64,000 nt of DNA from Priestia koreensis (GCF_001274935.1 NZ_LILC01000013.1:1-64000); one strand, 5' to 3'. Positions 23,682 through 32,562 are shown, counted from the stretch's first letter. A program made the numbers and translations. The notes: generated from the letters alone by a model not told the origin.

Positions 23682-24329
23682 TTACAGAGCAGACTGGTAC
23701 TGTTTTTCAAGCGTCGCACGCAGGCTTTCAGCAAGCCCTTCGACAGCGAGGACTTTTTGCAGTTTTTCTTTGTTTTTCTTGTCAAAGAATTTCACATCGT
23801 TCACAAGTGCTACACTAACCGCGTGCGGATCGGGTTTTAAAAGAACGAGCTTATCCTGAGGTGAGACCATTCCTTCTTTTAAAACACGGAATAAAAACCC
23901 GGTGTAGCCGCTATCTCTTACTTGAAGAACCAAATCAGAGACGTCATATTTTGCAGCTAGCTTTGCACAAGGATTTCGTGGTTCTGTAACTTGAATAATT
24001 GCTTCACCGTAAGAAAATGTATCCCCTATGTACGTGTTTTCTTCCGTTAATCCAACGGTCGTAATGTTTTCGCCAAACAAAGCCGTCTCCACCATGTTTG
24101 ATAAAATTGGTCGCCAGTGAGCGTAGTGTTCATGCGGGTATAAACAAAGAGCCTTTTCTACACCACCATGATGTTTATACGCTTGTTCATCGCCCTGTAG
24201 CCCAATTTCACTCAAAAAGATTGGTTCTGTAACAGCGCCCTTTCGAATAGCAGATTCAAAGGTTTTAGTACCATATGTTAAGGTTTCAATTTTCCCAATA
24301 TTAAGTGATGTTACATCGTACGTCGTCAT
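23682..24329 (-). CDS. MOSC-domain protein (YiiM-like)
   Basis: A 215-aa protein of the MOSC family, which binds molybdenum cofactor and passes sulfur. Typical stretches are LQGDEQAYKHHGGVEKALCL (residues 45-64), LFGENITTVGL (about 84-94) and EPRNPCAKLAAKY (about 116-128), where the cysteine is the family's conserved sulfur-carrying residue. The C-terminal helical extension is that of the YiiM type, which helps reduce N-hydroxylated compounds in E. coli. AAGGAG precedes the ATG. It is followed by a terminator and preceded by a truncated transporter gene. Confidence 0.8.
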   Translation of the reverse strand: MTTYDVTSLNIGKIETLTYGTKTFESAIRKGAVTEPIFLSEIGLQGDEQAYKHHGGVEKALCLYPHEHYAHWRPILSNMVETALFGENITTVGLTEENTYIGDTFSYGEAIIQVTEPRNPCAKLAAKYDVSDLVLQVRDSGYTGFLFRVLKEGMVSPQDKLVLLKPDPHAVSVALVNDVKFFDKKNKEKLQKVLAVEGLAESLRATLEKQYQSAL

Positions 24330-24343
24330 TTTAAACTCCTTTT

Positions 24344-24808
24344 CTATAAACCTACTCCGTCAGGCGGACAAATTTCCTTTATTCGAGCGCTCCGACCAAG
24401 ATTAGTAGCCATGATTGTGGCTACCGTGACAAGAACAATCACACCCGTCCACAGCGCAAAAGCTGTGGAATAGTGCTGTGAGAGCCAGCCAGCAAGAAAG
24501 GTTCCGAGCGCTCCGCTTATCCCGCCCAATACATATGTCACGCTGCGTACGCACGACAGCAAAGCATCGGGTGTAGCTGCTTGGTGTACGGCAGCCTGAA
24601 TAACAAATCCCATCGACAGCGCGCCGTCGAATAAAAACATACCTAAACAAATCATCCCGCTGTGCTGAGCCAAGCAGAGAAGGGAAATCCCAATGCCTGA
24701 TAGAAAAAATAATACGCTTAAAAGGAGCATCCAGTTCGGGTTTTTCATCCATTTTAACACAATAATTCCTAAAATATATACATAGACTTTATGAATGACA
24801 CCACCTCA
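24344..24808 (-). pseudogene. C-terminal half of an MFS transporter
   Basis: The frame encodes about five hydrophobic segments that read like the last helices of a major-facilitator exporter, including GALGTFLAGWLSQHYSTAFA. A GTG at 24760 allows a 138-aa product, but the frame is already open upstream (GGVIHKVYVYILGIIVLKWM) back to a stop at about 24809, and the N-terminal six helices are missing. The product would be too short for a normal MFS protein. It lies 14 bases before the MOSC gene. Confidence 0.65.
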
Positions 24809-24850
24809 TTTTAACAAAATAGAAAGAGTAGAGACCCATCATTCAACCCC

Positions 24851-24997
24851 TCACCTTTTTACTCGCTGAGCCGTGCTAACCCCCATCAGCACTCCACCGC
24901 TAATGCCCGCGATTGTTCCTAAAATAGGTGTCCACTGCGTTACGTAGATTCCGGCCATAAACAGAATCAAGCCAATGACAAAAAATCGATTAAACAT
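24851..24997 (-). CDS. Small glycine-rich membrane protein
   Basis: A 48-aa frame starting ATG 24997 with AGGAGGAGT upstream. It starts MFNRFFVIGLILFMAGIYV and continues with ILGTIAGISGGVLMGVSTAQ, so two short membrane helices with GxxxG-like spacing. The start lies one base past the stop of the P-loop kinase gene, so translation is coupled. It looks like a real but unnamed small protein. Confidence 0.6.
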   Translation of the reverse strand: MFNRFFVIGLILFMAGIYVTQWTPILGTIAGISGGVLMGVSTAQRVKR

Positions 24998-24998
24998 G

Positions 24999-25502
24999 CT
25001 ACTCCTCCTTTCTTAGCATTACGTCGTTGCTATTGAATATATGAAGCAGCTTATCTTTGTACGGAGCAAGCGCTTCTAGAATCTCCTGTCGGTTTTTCGT
25101 TTCGTAGATCTTGTTCCATTCGATCATTTTACGAAAAATAGAGAAGGTTGGTTTGTAGTGAGATGCCTCTAATTTCATTCTTTGCTTGAAGAACCGTTTA
25201 ATAATTTGCCTCTGCCTCGTGCGGTACGGTGGATCGACTAAAATGATGAGGTCCGCTTGCTGAAAGCTGTCCCCTACCCAATCAAGGTGAACGCCTTCAA
25301 TAATCCACTGCTCAGAACGAATGATTGTTAATAGAAGCTCATCCCTTTCTTCAGGACTACGCCTTCTGTCCTCTCGTTCTCCTCGCTCCCATACAACGTT
25401 ATCAAGCTCATAAAACGGAATGTTAAGCTCTTTGGATAACCGCCTTGCGAGCGTTGTTTTTCCACTGCCGACGGAGCCGATAATATGAATTTTGTTTATC
25501 AC
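24999..25502 (-). CDS. P-loop kinase-like protein (FlaR/adenylate kinase type)
   Basis: A 167-aa P-loop NTPase with Walker A GSVGSGKTT at residues 9-17 and the DLIILVDPPYRTRQRQIIKR stretch (about residues 86-105), typical of proteins annotated as adenylate-kinase-like or 'DNA topology modulation protein FlaR'. The fold is that of small nucleoside or shikimate kinases, but the phosphate acceptor is unknown. It is followed by a coupled gene for a 48-aa membrane protein. Confidence 0.75.
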   Translation of the reverse strand: MINKIHIIGSVGSGKTTLARRLSKELNIPFYELDNVVWERGEREDRRRSPEERDELLLTIIRSEQWIIEGVHLDWVGDSFQQADLIILVDPPYRTRQRQIIKRFFKQRMKLEASHYKPTFSIFRKMIEWNKIYETKNRQEILEALAPYKDKLLHIFNSNDVMLRKEE

Positions 25503-25524
25503 ATGCTTGTCACCTCATAGAAAT

Positions 25525-25551
25525 AAGAACCTCCTTAAGTGGGAGGTTCTT
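25525..25551 (-). terminator. Terminator-like hairpin
   Basis: AAGAACCTCC and GGAGGTTCTT form a 10-bp stem with a seven-base loop between the methyltransferase and kinase genes. The T-tract is weak, so read-through is likely. Confidence 0.55.
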
Positions 25552-25557
25552 GGCTGT

Positions 25558-26184
25558 TTATTTGGATAAAATGAAAACACCACCGCAATGTGAAATCGGA
25601 TAGAATTCACACGTGCAAATATCCTTCAGAGCCCCTTTGAAATCTTCTGCTACAAAATAAAATTCATCATCATCCCAGTAGCTACGGCTTACTTCCCGAC
25701 ATTCATCTAATTCACGCTGTGTCGGAAAGGAAATGTCACCGATAAAGACTCGTCCACCATCTGATAATAGTGGAAGCAGCTGGTGAATGAACGCTACTTT
25801 TGCCTCATCTGTTAAATGGTGAAGTGTATAGGTGCTAATGATCGCCTCGTATTGCTCCGATAACTGTTTGATTGGTACTCCTTGATTAATATCCCATTCA
25901 ATTAGGTGTGCATTAGGCATTTCTTCTTTTGCGATTTGAATCATGTTAGGTGAGAAATCAAGTCCGTGTATTTCATGACCTTCTTCATACAATCGCTTCG
26001 TTAAGACCCCTGTGCCAAAACCAATGTCTAGCACTTTTGCGTGTGGTCGCTGCATCACTTCATTAAAAATAGTGGATAAAATCGTTTTATATCCTGCAAA
26101 CGGATACTGATTTTGTTCTTCCGTCTCCTGTACCGTTTGATTATATTCATTTGCCCATAAGTCGAACCCTTGTTTACTTAGCAT
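25558..26184 (-). CDS. Class I SAM-dependent methyltransferase
   Basis: A 208-aa methyltransferase with SAM motif KVLDIGFGTGVLTKRL (about residues 50-65), the acidic loop in IHGLDFSPNM, and the post-motif block ISTYTLHHLTDEAK. Relatives include YrrT-like methyltransferases. ATG 26184 is preferred since AAGGAGG lies six bases upstream; the longer 222-residue frame has no such site. The substrate is unknown. Confidence 0.8.
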   Translation of the reverse strand: MLSKQGFDLWANEYNQTVQETEEQNQYPFAGYKTILSTIFNEVMQRPHAKVLDIGFGTGVLTKRLYEEGHEIHGLDFSPNMIQIAKEEMPNAHLIEWDINQGVPIKQLSEQYEAIISTYTLHHLTDEAKVAFIHQLLPLLSDGGRVFIGDISFPTQRELDECREVSRSYWDDDEFYFVAEDFKGALKDICTCEFYPISHCGGVFILSK

Positions 26185-26422
26185 GAATGCCTCCTTGTTT
26201 TGACTAGGACGAGCAGCATTCATCATTATGAAGCTGTTCCCTAGTTAGTGAATCCCTCTATTAAATGTGAAATACTTGTTATGTATGTCATGTGCACCGC
26301 CACCTTTCGATTAATAGTTTTATAATAACATATTTTTCCTTATGTTTGTTCTAAAAATTCAATCAATAAAGGAGGGATTTATAAGGATCAATTCGTATTT
26401 TACTAAATGAGGTGGATAAACG

Positions 26423-26632
26423 ATGAAAAAATATTGGTACGTGATTGCTTCACTTGCTTTATTTGTCATAAGTTTCGCTGCGTGGCAAGTAAGTGGAAGC
26501 CTTGCTGAGAAATCAATGACGATGGATGAAACGTCTTCCCTTGCCATAAGTAGTTTTCTTTTGACGGTGTTCTTTTTCTTTACAACCCTTGTGGCGCCTG
26601 TTGTGGGCATCGTAAAAATGCGCAGGAAATAA
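26423..26632 (+). CDS. Small membrane protein, two helices
   Basis: A 69-aa protein MKKYWYVIASLALFVISFAA with a second hydrophobic stretch (about residues 42-64) and an RRK tail, probably two membrane helices. GAGGTGG lies nine bases before the ATG. No family recognised. It ends in a terminator shared with the convergent acetyltransferase gene. Confidence 0.6.
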   Translation: MKKYWYVIASLALFVISFAAWQVSGSLAEKSMTMDETSSLAISSFLLTVFFFFTTLVAPVVGIVKMRRK

Positions 26633-26687
26633 AAGGAGAGGAGAAGTCTTTATCAAGACCTAAATTGAAAAAAATTAATAAACCAAA

Positions 26688-26730
26688 GGATAGAACATAT
26701 TTTATATGACTAATATGTTCTACCCTTTTT
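26688..26730. terminator. Intrinsic terminator between convergent genes
   Basis: GGATAGAACATAT (26688-26700) pairs with ATATGTTCTACCC (26713-26725, one mismatch) and is followed by TTTTT on the plus strand. Confidence 0.75.
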
Positions 26731-27289
26731 ATTTCGTGGAATTTAAATATTCTTCTTTTAATATGGAGTAATGTCGGCTATCTGTTAGAACACCTTTTAC
26801 CATTTGGTCTCTACGAAGAGTGCCTTCATATGTCATACCTAAACGGCTCAATACTTTTCCAGAAGCCACATTCCTTGCATCATGTCCCGCATACACTCGG
26901 TCTAAACCTAGTGTATGAAAGGCTAGTTCGAGTATTACTTTCCCTGCTTCCGTCATGTATCCCTTACCCCAAAAATGACTATTCAATGTAAAGCCTAGCT
27001 CTCCACTATTATTCCCTTCGTGTATTCTAAACTCAATTGTTCCGATCATTTTGTTGCTCTCTTTTAACACGATTGCATACATACCGATTGGCTGTTTCAT
27101 ATAATAGTTTGCTATCATTTTCTTCGTTTGGTTTAAATCTGTATGGGGGTCATAAATATAACGTGTAGTTTGTTCATCAGATGTATACTCATACATATCA
27201 TCAGCATCACTAAGTAAAACCGGACGTAATGTGATACGCTCACTTTCCATCTGACTGTGCTTAACCATTAAAAGATTTTTGTTACTCAT
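26729..27289 (-). CDS. GNAT N-acetyltransferase, RimJ/RimL type
   Basis: A 186-aa acetyltransferase with the acetyl-CoA segment LNSHFWGKGYMTEAGKVILE (about residues 102-121) and the terminal block GLDRVYAGHDARNVASGKVL typical of ribosomal-protein acetyltransferase relatives. AGGAGTG precedes the ATG. The acceptor is unknown. It is one of four unrelated GNAT genes in the window. Confidence 0.8.
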   Translation of the reverse strand: MSNKNLLMVKHSQMESERITLRPVLLSDADDMYEYTSDEQTTRYIYDPHTDLNQTKKMIANYYMKQPIGMYAIVLKESNKMIGTIEFRIHEGNNSGELGFTLNSHFWGKGYMTEAGKVILELAFHTLGLDRVYAGHDARNVASGKVLSRLGMTYEGTLRRDQMVKGVLTDSRHYSILKEEYLNSTK

Positions 27290-27410
27290 TAAAACACTCC
27301 TATTTCATCACTAATTTAAGATTCTATTTTTAAATAACAGAATATTTTTATTATTATACCATATTACGATCTAACTTCTTTATAGGGAAATAATAAGACG
27401 CCTTCTTAAG

Positions 27411-27566
27411 CTAAGCTGCAAACTGTTCTGACAGAAGATTAGCTAAATAATGACCTCGCTCATCATATTCACTGTATAAATGCGTGACACACAGTGGCAT
27501 CCCTTCGCCCTTCTTAAAATATTCAAACGTGCCTCGTTCAGTATGTACTTCGCCTTTCTCCCACAT
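27411..27566 (-). pseudogene. N-terminal fragment of an alpha/beta hydrolase
   Basis: A 51-codon frame with GGAGGAGAACG before the ATG starts MWEKGEVHTERGTFEYFKKG, continues EGMPLCVTHLYSEYDERGHY and stops shortly after. This is the opening of an alpha/beta hydrolase (first strands and oxyanion region) but the nucleophile elbow and the rest are absent. The good ribosome-binding site shows it was a gene. The rest of the gap 27290-27651 holds nothing else recognisable. Confidence 0.65.
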
Positions 27567-27651
27567 AATCGTTCTCCTCCACTAAAAGGAATATATATCT
27601 TTGCACCAAAATAGTTTAAGGTAACGCTCTAATGAAGGAGGTTTTTCTCTT

Positions 27652-28287
27652 TTGATGACCATTTTGCTAGCAAATATGCTACTCGGCTTATCCATTGCGC
27701 TCCCGGTTGGAACCGTCACAATTGAAATGACGAAACAGGGATTGAAAAATGGATTCGTGCATGGCTGGGTGGTGGGTCTTGGTGGTATGACCGTTGATTT
27801 GCTGTTTATTATCCTTTTATATTCCGGCCTGGCGTCTGTATTATCTACTCCTGCTGTTCAGCTCGTGATGTGGCTTGTAGGGGCCATTTTCCTTCTTTAC
27901 ATAGGTTTTAGCAGCATGAAGGAAGCAGCGCATGATGTGAATTCCGACGGGAAACCGGTCAAAAAGTCGCTCCTTTCCTCTTATATCAGCGGCTTTCTTG
28001 TCGCCATCTCACCCGGAAATTTATTTTTTTGGCTCAGCGTGTTTGGAACCGTGCTGACCACTTCTTTTCAAAAAGCAGACTCGATGCATTTTTTGCTTGC
28101 GGCAATTGGGATTCTATCAGGGATTCTCATTCATGATCTCGGACTAATGACGATTGTTGCTGGAACGAGGAAGGTACTCAAACCTTCTTACATGAAGTGG
28201 ATCTCCGTTTCTGCAGGCATTCTTTTAATTGGATTCTCTCTTTATTTTTTTGGTCAATTCGTTCAGCGGCTCATTATCTACCTGTAG
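27652..28287 (+). CDS. LysE-family amino-acid exporter
   Basis: A 211-aa membrane protein of the LysE/RhtB translocator family with about six helices. The N-terminal signature LLGLSIALPVGTVTIEMTKQ (residues 10-29) and the mid-protein SGFLVAISPGNLFFWLSVFG (about 113-132) are characteristic. AAGGAGG lies ten bases before TTG 27652; ATG 27655 is the alternative. The exported compound is unknown. The stop coincides with the breakpoint of a truncated hydrolase gene on the other strand. Confidence 0.8.
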   Translation: MMTILLANMLLGLSIALPVGTVTIEMTKQGLKNGFVHGWVVGLGGMTVDLLFIILLYSGLASVLSTPAVQLVMWLVGAIFLLYIGFSSMKEAAHDVNSDGKPVKKSLLSSYISGFLVAISPGNLFFWLSVFGTVLTTSFQKADSMHFLLAAIGILSGILIHDLGLMTIVAGTRKVLKPSYMKWISVSAGILLIGFSLYFFGQFVQRLIIYL

Positions 28288-28467
28288 CTTCACTCCATCC
28301 AAACCGTCGCTTTTCCCAATGCCAGGAAGATCGATAAGATGGGTCGTAAATCGCTCGTGTAATTTTTCTGCAATCGGTGTTCCAATGGTTGCTGACCACC
28401 CGGTACTAGGTAGGAAAATAAGGGGGTGCTCCCCTTTCCCCACTTTTTGCACGTAGTGCGCGGTCAA
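28225..28467 (-). pseudogene. Truncated alpha/beta hydrolase downstream of the Nudix gene
   Basis: A TTG start at 28467 overlaps the Nudix gene stop by four bases, with GGAGAAGG upstream, so it was the second gene of that operon. The first 62 residues (GEHPLIFLPSTGWSATIGTP, LIDLPGIGKSDGLDGVKL) are the N-terminal third of an alpha/beta hydrolase. At about 28282-28290 the homology stops and the frame continues antisense through the end of the LysE gene to a stop at 28225. The catalytic serine region is lost. Confidence 0.7.
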
Positions 28468-28898
28468 ATTACCTTCTCCTCTTTGATTAATTTCCGAGCT
28501 TCGGTAATATCTTTCTTCAAATAAAGCGGAATGTTAGGGTTTCGTAAAATCTCCTCTGTACTTTGCCACAGAATTGCATCTACTTCATCAACACTCTTCA
28601 TATAAGGAATACCAGATCGGCGTTCACAAAGAAAAACAACATTAATGACGGCTTCACCGCTGTCAGTCGTGAACGAGCTACTGTTTACATAGCGAAGGTT
28701 ATCAATTTCAATTCCGATTTCCTCATCAACCTCACGCTTTAGCGTTGCTTCAAGCGTTTTTTCTGCACGTAATTCTTGGTCTACCGTCCCCCCTACTAAT
28801 GCTAGCTGCCCTGCGGCATGTTCCTCTTGCTCACTTCGTTTAATCAGGAGCCACTTGTGATTTTCATAAATGGCAGCTTGTACGTTTACAAAAAACAT
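28464..28898 (-). CDS. Nudix hydrolase
   Basis: A 144-aa Nudix pyrophosphohydrolase. The Nudix box is visible around residues 36-63, ending in KREVDEEIGIE, which provides the REUxEExGU signature that binds the metal. Enzymes of this size cleave nucleoside diphosphates linked to another group; the substrate is unknown. It overlaps a truncated alpha/beta hydrolase frame by four bases. Confidence 0.8.
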   Translation of the reverse strand: MFFVNVQAAIYENHKWLLIKRSEQEEHAAGQLALVGGTVDQELRAEKTLEATLKREVDEEIGIEIDNLRYVNSSSFTTDSGEAVINVVFLCERRSGIPYMKSVDEVDAILWQSTEEILRNPNIPLYLKKDITEARKLIKEEKVI

Positions 28899-29009
28899 GT
28901 TCCTTCCCCCTTATCATGAAATGCTCTTTTTCCATTTTAATGGAAAATTATTTTTAAGTTAAGGAAAAAGTAGCAGAAAAAGAAAAAAAATATATTTTTT
29001 TCCATTAAT

Positions 29010-29040
29010 TGAATAAAAGCTGAATTCGCTTCAAATACTA
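29010..29040 (+). promoter_or_regulatory. Sigma-G-type forespore promoter
   Basis: TGAATA (29010-29015) and AATACTA (29034-29040) are separated by 18 bases, matching the sigma-G consensus TGMATA-N17/18-CATWMTA apart from the first base of the -10. It precedes the spore-protein gene, which fits late forespore expression. Confidence 0.8.
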
Positions 29041-29068
29041 GATGTAACAACTGAGGAGGTGAATACCT

Positions 29069-29290
29069 ATGGCATTACAACGCAATCGCTCAAACGGTAA
29101 CGACTTAGTCGTTCCAGGCGGAGCACACGCAGCAGCAATCGAACAAATGAAGTGGGAGATCGCTCAAGAGTTTGGCGTTCAATTAGGTCCAGATACAACT
29201 TCTCGCGCTAACGGTTCAGTTGGTGGAGAAATCACAAAACGCCTTATCAGAATGGCTGAGCAACAGCTTGGCGGCGGTACATTTCATTAA
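29069..29290 (+). CDS. Alpha/beta-type small acid-soluble spore protein
   Basis: A 73-aa SASP that coats and protects forespore DNA. The two conserved helices are visible as [20 protein letters not shown] (residues 26-45), including the EIAQEFG site cut by the germination protease, and [19 protein letters not shown] (about 50-68). GAGGAGGTG precedes the ATG. The sigma-G promoter upstream and the terminator downstream make it a monocistronic unit. It shows that the organism is a spore former. Confidence 0.95.
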   Translation: MALQRNRSNGNDLVVPGGAHAAAIEQMKWEIAQEFGVQLGPDTTSRANGSVGGEITKRLIRMAEQQLGGGTFH

Positions 29291-29344
29291 TTTTTAACTC
29301 GTGCTAGGTATTCTGGTAGCAGAATTACCTAGGCATACATACTC

Positions 29345-29394
29345 AAAAAAAGAAGCTGAGTCGAACCGTTCTGGTTTCGCTCAGCTTCTTTTTT
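29345..29394. terminator. Strong intrinsic terminator
   Basis: AAAGAAGCTGAG pairs with CTCAGCTTCTTT and is flanked by A and T runs. A weaker hairpin (TGCTAGGTA/TACCTAGGCA, about 29302-29335) lies between it and the spore gene. Confidence 0.9.
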
Positions 29395-29507
29395 ATACGC
29401 CCTTCCCTTGTCAAATACCCAAATCCGACTATAATTAGAAGAATGGTTTGTTTTAAACCTCTCCTACACAGGAATCAAACAGCAAGCAGAAAGGGAGATT
29501 GAATACG

Positions 29508-30257
29508 ATGAGCGTTTTAATAGGGATATCAGGAAGTATTATTGTTGACGAGGGAGGCCGCTTTCCTGGCTATAAGCGGGCGTACGTAAACAATGATTAC
29601 ATTGAATCAGCGGCATTAAGCGGAGGTGTACCCGTTATTTTGCCGGTGTTAGAGAACGAAAACATGATTAAAGCACAGGCCGATCAGATTGATGGTCTAA
29701 TCTTATCAGGAGGCCAAGATGTTAATCCTCTCTTATATGGCGAAGAACCAACGACTAAAACAGGATCACCATTCTTGGCAAGAGATCGATCTGAGGAGCT
29801 TTTGCTAAAGCACGTCATCCAACAAGGCAAGCCTGTATTGGCCATTTGCCGCGGCTTACAAATTCTGAATGTGGCTTATGGTGGCACACTGTATCAAGAT
29901 TTATCAGATATGGAAGGCTCATTTGTGAAACATGATCAATACAAAAACACAAGTGACCCCTCTCACTCTATTACAATTTTAGAAGAAAGCCATTTACATA
30001 CTCTCTTTGGTTCTGAAACGCTGATTAACTCGTTTCATCATCAGGCGATCAAAGACGTAGCTCCTGGATTTGTGGCTTCAGCATGGGCAAAGGACGGTGT
30101 CATTGAGGCCATTGAAAAACAGGGAGAATCCTTTGTAGTGGGCGTACAGTGGCATCCAGAAATGATGGCAAAGGAGCATGAATCGATGCTTCATTTATTT
30201 AAACTCTTTATGAACCACGTTGAACAGGCAAAAAAAACGAGTCAAGCGCTTAGCTAA
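29508..30257 (+). CDS. Gamma-glutamyl-GABA hydrolase-like class I amidotransferase
   Basis: A 249-aa peptidase C26/PuuD-like hydrolase that would cleave gamma-glutamyl amide bonds. The nucleophile is the cysteine in VLAICRGLQILNVAYGG (about residues 108-124) and the other catalytic residues are the His-Glu of GVQWHPEMM (about 218-226); DGLILSGGQDVNPLLYG is also typical. ATG 29508 is chosen because AGGGAG lies about nine bases upstream. Its last codons form part of the terminator. Confidence 0.8.
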   Translation: MSVLIGISGSIIVDEGGRFPGYKRAYVNNDYIESAALSGGVPVILPVLENENMIKAQADQIDGLILSGGQDVNPLLYGEEPTTKTGSPFLARDRSEELLLKHVIQQGKPVLAICRGLQILNVAYGGTLYQDLSDMEGSFVKHDQYKNTSDPSHSITILEESHLHTLFGSETLINSFHHQAIKDVAPGFVASAWAKDGVIEAIEKQGESFVVGVQWHPEMMAKEHESMLHLFKLFMNHVEQAKKTSQALS

Positions 30258-30278
30258 TCGCGCTGGCTCGTTTTTTCT
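30230..30278. terminator. Bidirectional intrinsic terminator
   Basis: AAAACGAGTC-AGCGC pairs with GCGCTGGCTCGTTTT around a 10-base loop, followed by a T run. It overlaps the end of the amidotransferase gene and abuts the LysR remnant. Confidence 0.8.
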
Positions 30279-30700
30279 TAAACAAAAAGCTTCTCTTGGG
30301 CAGTTAGCCACTCTTTTTGTAGAAAGGCTGTAAACGTTCGAATATTAGTTTCGTCTGCCCGTACCTTTAAGTGAATAGCGGACGTCACAATGGGTTCATT
30401 CACTTTCTCAAGAATCGTAATGGCTTCTTCTCTCAGTTCATTTTTTAAAATATCCGCTCCTAAAATAGCATAGCCAACGTTGTTTAGTACCGCTTGTTTA
30501 ATCATATCATCGCTTCCACCGTCGGTAATAGTAGACTGTGGTTCTATGTTACGTGTTTGAAAGTAATGGTGGCTAATCGCGCTAAAGCTGCAATCATCGT
30601 TATACGAGATGAACGGATACGAGCTCACGATATCAGCAAAGCTTTTATTTTTTGCAATGCGTGACGAAGCGACTAAAAACATTTGGCAGCGTGTGTTCAC
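30278..30700 (-). pseudogene. C-terminal fragment of a LysR-family regulator
   Basis: About 135 residues of the LysR ligand-binding domain (from about 30682: MFLVASSRIAKNKSFADIVS, later LNNVGYAILGADILKNELRE). The N-terminal helix-turn-helix and half of the effector domain are absent. At its 5' side it runs head-on into a symporter fragment on the opposite strand, with no spacer. The fragment cannot bind DNA. Confidence 0.75.
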
Positions 30701-31382
30701 CGCTAAAAGTCAAAAGGTTATGAAGCAGAGCGCGGTTTCTGCTGGTTTATATAGCGTATTTTATGCAGTGGCTCTTAGTCTAGTTGGCATGTGTGCACTC
30801 ATTTTACTACCGAATCTTGATAACTCACAGTCTGCTTTTACAAGTCTCGCACTTACGATTTTACCACCTGGTCTTCTTGGTCTTGTGCTTGCGAGCGTGT
30901 GTTCAGCGCTCATGTCGAATGCATCAGGAGCGATCTTTGCTTCTGCAACGCTGATTACAAACGACATTATTAAGGTGTATATTAAAAAGGATATGGATGG
31001 TCGCTCCGTCATTAAGACGTCTCGTATCGTAACAATTGTACTTGGGATACTCTCCGTTATCTTTTCATTATGGATTCAAAACATTCTCGTTGCGCTTGAT
31101 ATGGCGTATGCGATTTTATCAGGCGCCATTTTCGTACCGCTTGTCGTTGGGTTGTACTGGAAGCGCGTGACGAGTGAAGCAGCCTTTTACGCGATTATTA
31201 GTAGTACCATCATTATTTTTGCGACGTTTGGTATTTATGGCATTTCGTCTACGTGGCCGATTATCTATGGTCTAGTCACCGGCCTTGTCGTTTTAGTCGG
31301 CGTAACGGTTCTGACACCTGCTCGTAAAACAAAGATCTTTCAAACGAGAAGCACGCGTGAAACATACAGCTATAAAAAATAA
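30672..31382 (+). pseudogene. C-terminal fragment of a sodium:solute symporter
   Basis: The frame encodes the last half of an SSS-family symporter, starting at NIWQRVFTAKSQKVMKQSAV (from about 30678) and continuing through about seven hydrophobic segments such as LPPGLLGLVLASVCSALMSN. The N-terminal half and the start are missing; the longer frame from 30609 is antisense to the LysR piece. Such a fragment would not form a transporter. The intact pair was probably a divergent LysR regulator and its target transporter. Confidence 0.75.
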
Positions 31383-31423
31383 ACAAAACCCGCATCTCGT
31401 TAAGGAGAGGTGCGGGTTTTGTT
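31381..31423. terminator. Bidirectional intrinsic terminator
   Basis: AACAAAACCCGCA and TGCGGGTTTTGTT form a 13-bp perfect stem extended by CTC/GAG, between the symporter fragment and the convergent maturase gene. Confidence 0.85.
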
Positions 31424-32548
31424 TATGTGATGAACGGGTTTTCCACTTTTAATCAAGTCTCTCATATCTCTCATATAAGGATCAATATACGTAAAATAGG
31501 CCTTATACGACGGACAAAGATAGTTGAGGTAGGGTTCATCTCCTTCGCTTTGAACAAATCGGTTCTTTGGGCACTCTCCGTGACAGGCAAAGCGAACCTC
31601 GCATTTTTGGCAGGCTGTCGGAAGCGCTGCCTTGTGGTTTCCAAATTGTTTTTGCTTTGTTGACGATACCGCTTCTGCTAATCCATGCTGAATGTTACCT
31701 AAACAGTGCTCTTTTTCAACGAAGTGATCACACGAATAAAGGTTTCCGTTATGTTCCATCACAACGGCATTTCCACATGTTTCGGAAAAAATGCAAATAG
31801 GTGAGGCCATCCCCATCCAGGAAGCAAGTGCCCATTCAACGTTCATGACAAACCGTTTGCCAACATCATGTTTGATCCATTCGTTAAACACGTTGATTAA
31901 AAACTCTCCGTACATGTGAGGCTCCACCGACCAATCCGTTACAGACTCTCCTCCTACACGATCCACCACTGGAATAAACTGAACAAACTCAATCTCTTGT
32001 TCTTGTAGAAAATGATAGATTTCCTTCCCCTGATAAGCAGATGTCCTCGTTACGCACGTTAAAATATTAACATCTACCTCATGTTGTTTCAGTAACTGGA
32101 GGGCGTTCATAACTTTCCTGAACGTGGGTTGTCCCCCGTGGTCAAGCCGGTATTGGTCGTGAATGTGCTCAGGTCCGTCAAGGCTCAGGCCTACGAGAAA
32201 CTGATGCGCTGAAAAAAATTCACACCACGCCTCGTTTAGAAGCGTGCCGTTCGTTTGCAAGGTGTTAACGATTCTTTTTCCGTTTGCATATTTTTTCTGG
32301 AGAGCGACTGCTCGCTGAAAAAAAGGCAGACCGATTAACGTCGGCTCTCCTCCCTGCCAGGCAAATGTCACCTCTCCTGTAGGCTGTGAAGAAATGTACT
32401 GCTGAATATAGGACTCTAGTACAGAATCCGTCATTTTAAAGACGTGTCCCCTCGGATAATCGCTTTCTTTTTTCGTGTAATAGCAATACTCACAGTTCAG
32501 ATTACAAATAGGCCCTGTCGGTTTAGCAAGCAGATGAAAAGTATGGAT
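31400..32548 (-). CDS. Anaerobic sulfatase-maturating radical SAM enzyme, apparent ATC start
   Basis: Radical SAM enzyme that oxidises the sulfatase active-site Cys or Ser to formylglycine. The CxxxCxxC iron-sulfur motif is CNLNCEYCYY (about residues 16-25), preceded by the family-typical FHLLAKPTGPI; a SPASM-like cysteine cluster (CQKCEVRFACHGECPKNRF) lies near the C-terminus. The first canonical start, ATG at 32434, would drop the radical SAM motif. A perfect AAGGAGG sits seven bases before an in-frame ATC at 32546-32548, which I take as the start (382 aa). It lies directly downstream of the sulfatase gene, the expected substrate. Confidence 0.8.
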   Translation of the reverse strand: MHTFHLLAKPTGPICNLNCEYCYYTKKESDYPRGHVFKMTDSVLESYIQQYISSQPTGEVTFAWQGGEPTLIGLPFFQRAVALQKKYANGKRIVNTLQTNGTLLNEAWCEFFSAHQFLVGLSLDGPEHIHDQYRLDHGGQPTFRKVMNALQLLKQHEVDVNILTCVTRTSAYQGKEIYHFLQEQEIEFVQFIPVVDRVGGESVTDWSVEPHMYGEFLINVFNEWIKHDVGKRFVMNVEWALASWMGMASPICIFSETCGNAVVMEHNGNLYSCDHFVEKEHCLGNIQHGLAEAVSSTKQKQFGNHKAALPTACQKCEVRFACHGECPKNRFVQSEGDEPYLNYLCPSYKAYFTYIDPYMRDMRDLIKSGKPVHHINKTRTSP

Positions 32549-32562
32549 AAACGTCCCTCCTT

